From Cohnella kolymensis (lineage in GTDB: Bacteria; Bacillota; Bacilli; Paenibacillales; Paenibacillaceae), in contig NZ_JXAL01000017.1 of NCBI RefSeq assembly GCF_000829465.1, positions 1 through 64,000 of the forward strand: 64,000 nt of DNA, given 5' to 3'. Numbering within the stretch: position 1 is the stretch's first letter; each line of letters starts with the position of its first letter. The notes under the pieces were generated by a model, which did not search any database, was not told where the DNA came from, and saw nothing but the letters and a program-made list of their open reading frames with translations. A program made the translations under genes and the position numbers. Below are positions 63,832 to 64,000 of the stretch, in pieces.

Positions 63832-64000
63832 TCATATTTTTCTCCCCATAATGACCAGATCTCTTTCAACGTGATCTAACTCGGCAACCCCCGGCAAGCG
63901 TCCCCATTGTTCGAAACCAAACTTTCCGAGCAGTCTCAGACTGGGTTCATTGTGGCCGAAAACAAACCCGAGTAAAGTTTTTATTTTAAGTCGCGGACAT
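63832..64000 (-). CDS. GNAT-family acetyltransferase, C-terminal part (runs off the window)
   Basis: In-frame minus-strand reading from the window edge to TGA 63834-63832: [36 protein letters not shown]...[11 protein letters not shown]. This is the C-terminal strand-helix of phosphinothricin-acetyltransferase-like GNATs ([18 protein letters not shown]). The N-terminal two thirds lie beyond 64000. Confidence 0.75.
   Translation of the reverse strand, partial: CPRLKIKTLLGFVFGHNEPSLRLLGKFGFEQWGRLPGVAELDHVERDLVIMGRKI

Overview
The window looks like a chromosomal segment of a spore-forming, low-to-mid GC Firmicute of the Paenibacillaceae (Paenibacillus-like). Support for this: AGGAGG-type ribosome sites with many TTG/GTG starts; YheC/YheD coat-associated ATP-grasp proteins; CotS/CotSA-like coat genes; a KinB/KinD-like sporulation kinase; a SigI/RsgI pair; SLH-anchored surface protein; PdaA; and bacillithiol enzymes (FosB, BstA/YfiT). 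No rRNA, tRNA, CRISPR, prophage or insertion sequence was recognised.

Layout. 0-8.2 kb: an ECF sigma/anti-sigma pair, a large NHL/SLH surface protein and an aldehyde/alcohol dehydrogenase chimera, set in repeat-rich DNA with a dispersed palindromic element whose core is an intrinsic terminator. 8.2-10.3 kb: SGNH hydrolase and an AraC regulator. 10.3-18.9 kb: the most unusual locus, a six-gene minus-strand operon (lysine 2,3-aminomutase-like radical SAM enzyme, YheC/D ATP-grasp, phosphonopyruvate-decarboxylase-like TPP enzyme, AEP transaminase-like PLP enzyme, two more ATP-grasps), flanked by two further ATP-grasp genes, one of them a partial duplication of the operon head. 19-28 kb: deleted Mn-catalase, ABC exporter, then a gluconeogenic group (malic enzyme, and gapB, a small SR1P-like gene and ppdK in one overlapping unit) with moaA between. 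28-35 kb: Ktr potassium uptake, CotS/CotSA-like genes, MarR-MFS module, lipoprotein. 36-46 kb: XerS, fumarase, PhzF, SigI/RsgI, stalk-domain GH18 protein. 46-56 kb: VanW, GNATs, HD hydrolase, a type I toxin-antitoxin locus beside a LexA-type SOS box and a multidrug ABC exporter, two response regulators without a kinase, DinB/BstA and an AAC(3)-like enzyme. 56-64 kb: ABC-F, FosB, Old Yellow Enzyme, sensor kinase, PdaA, VOC, PH-domain and DCC-family proteins.

Twelve single-base indels, in eleven otherwise conserved genes, interrupt reading frames. Six are one-base extensions of A/T homopolymers. Restoring one base at each site gives a length divisible by three in every gene, so residual sequencing error is more likely than wholesale decay. 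The Mn-catalase, the dehydrogenase chimera and the RibD-like fragment have additional losses that look real.

How the parts may work together: the ATP-grasp/KamA/Ppd/AEPT operon could make and ligate amino-phosphonate or beta-amino-acid building blocks, perhaps for the spore surface; no PEP mutase is present in the window, so the substrate is open.
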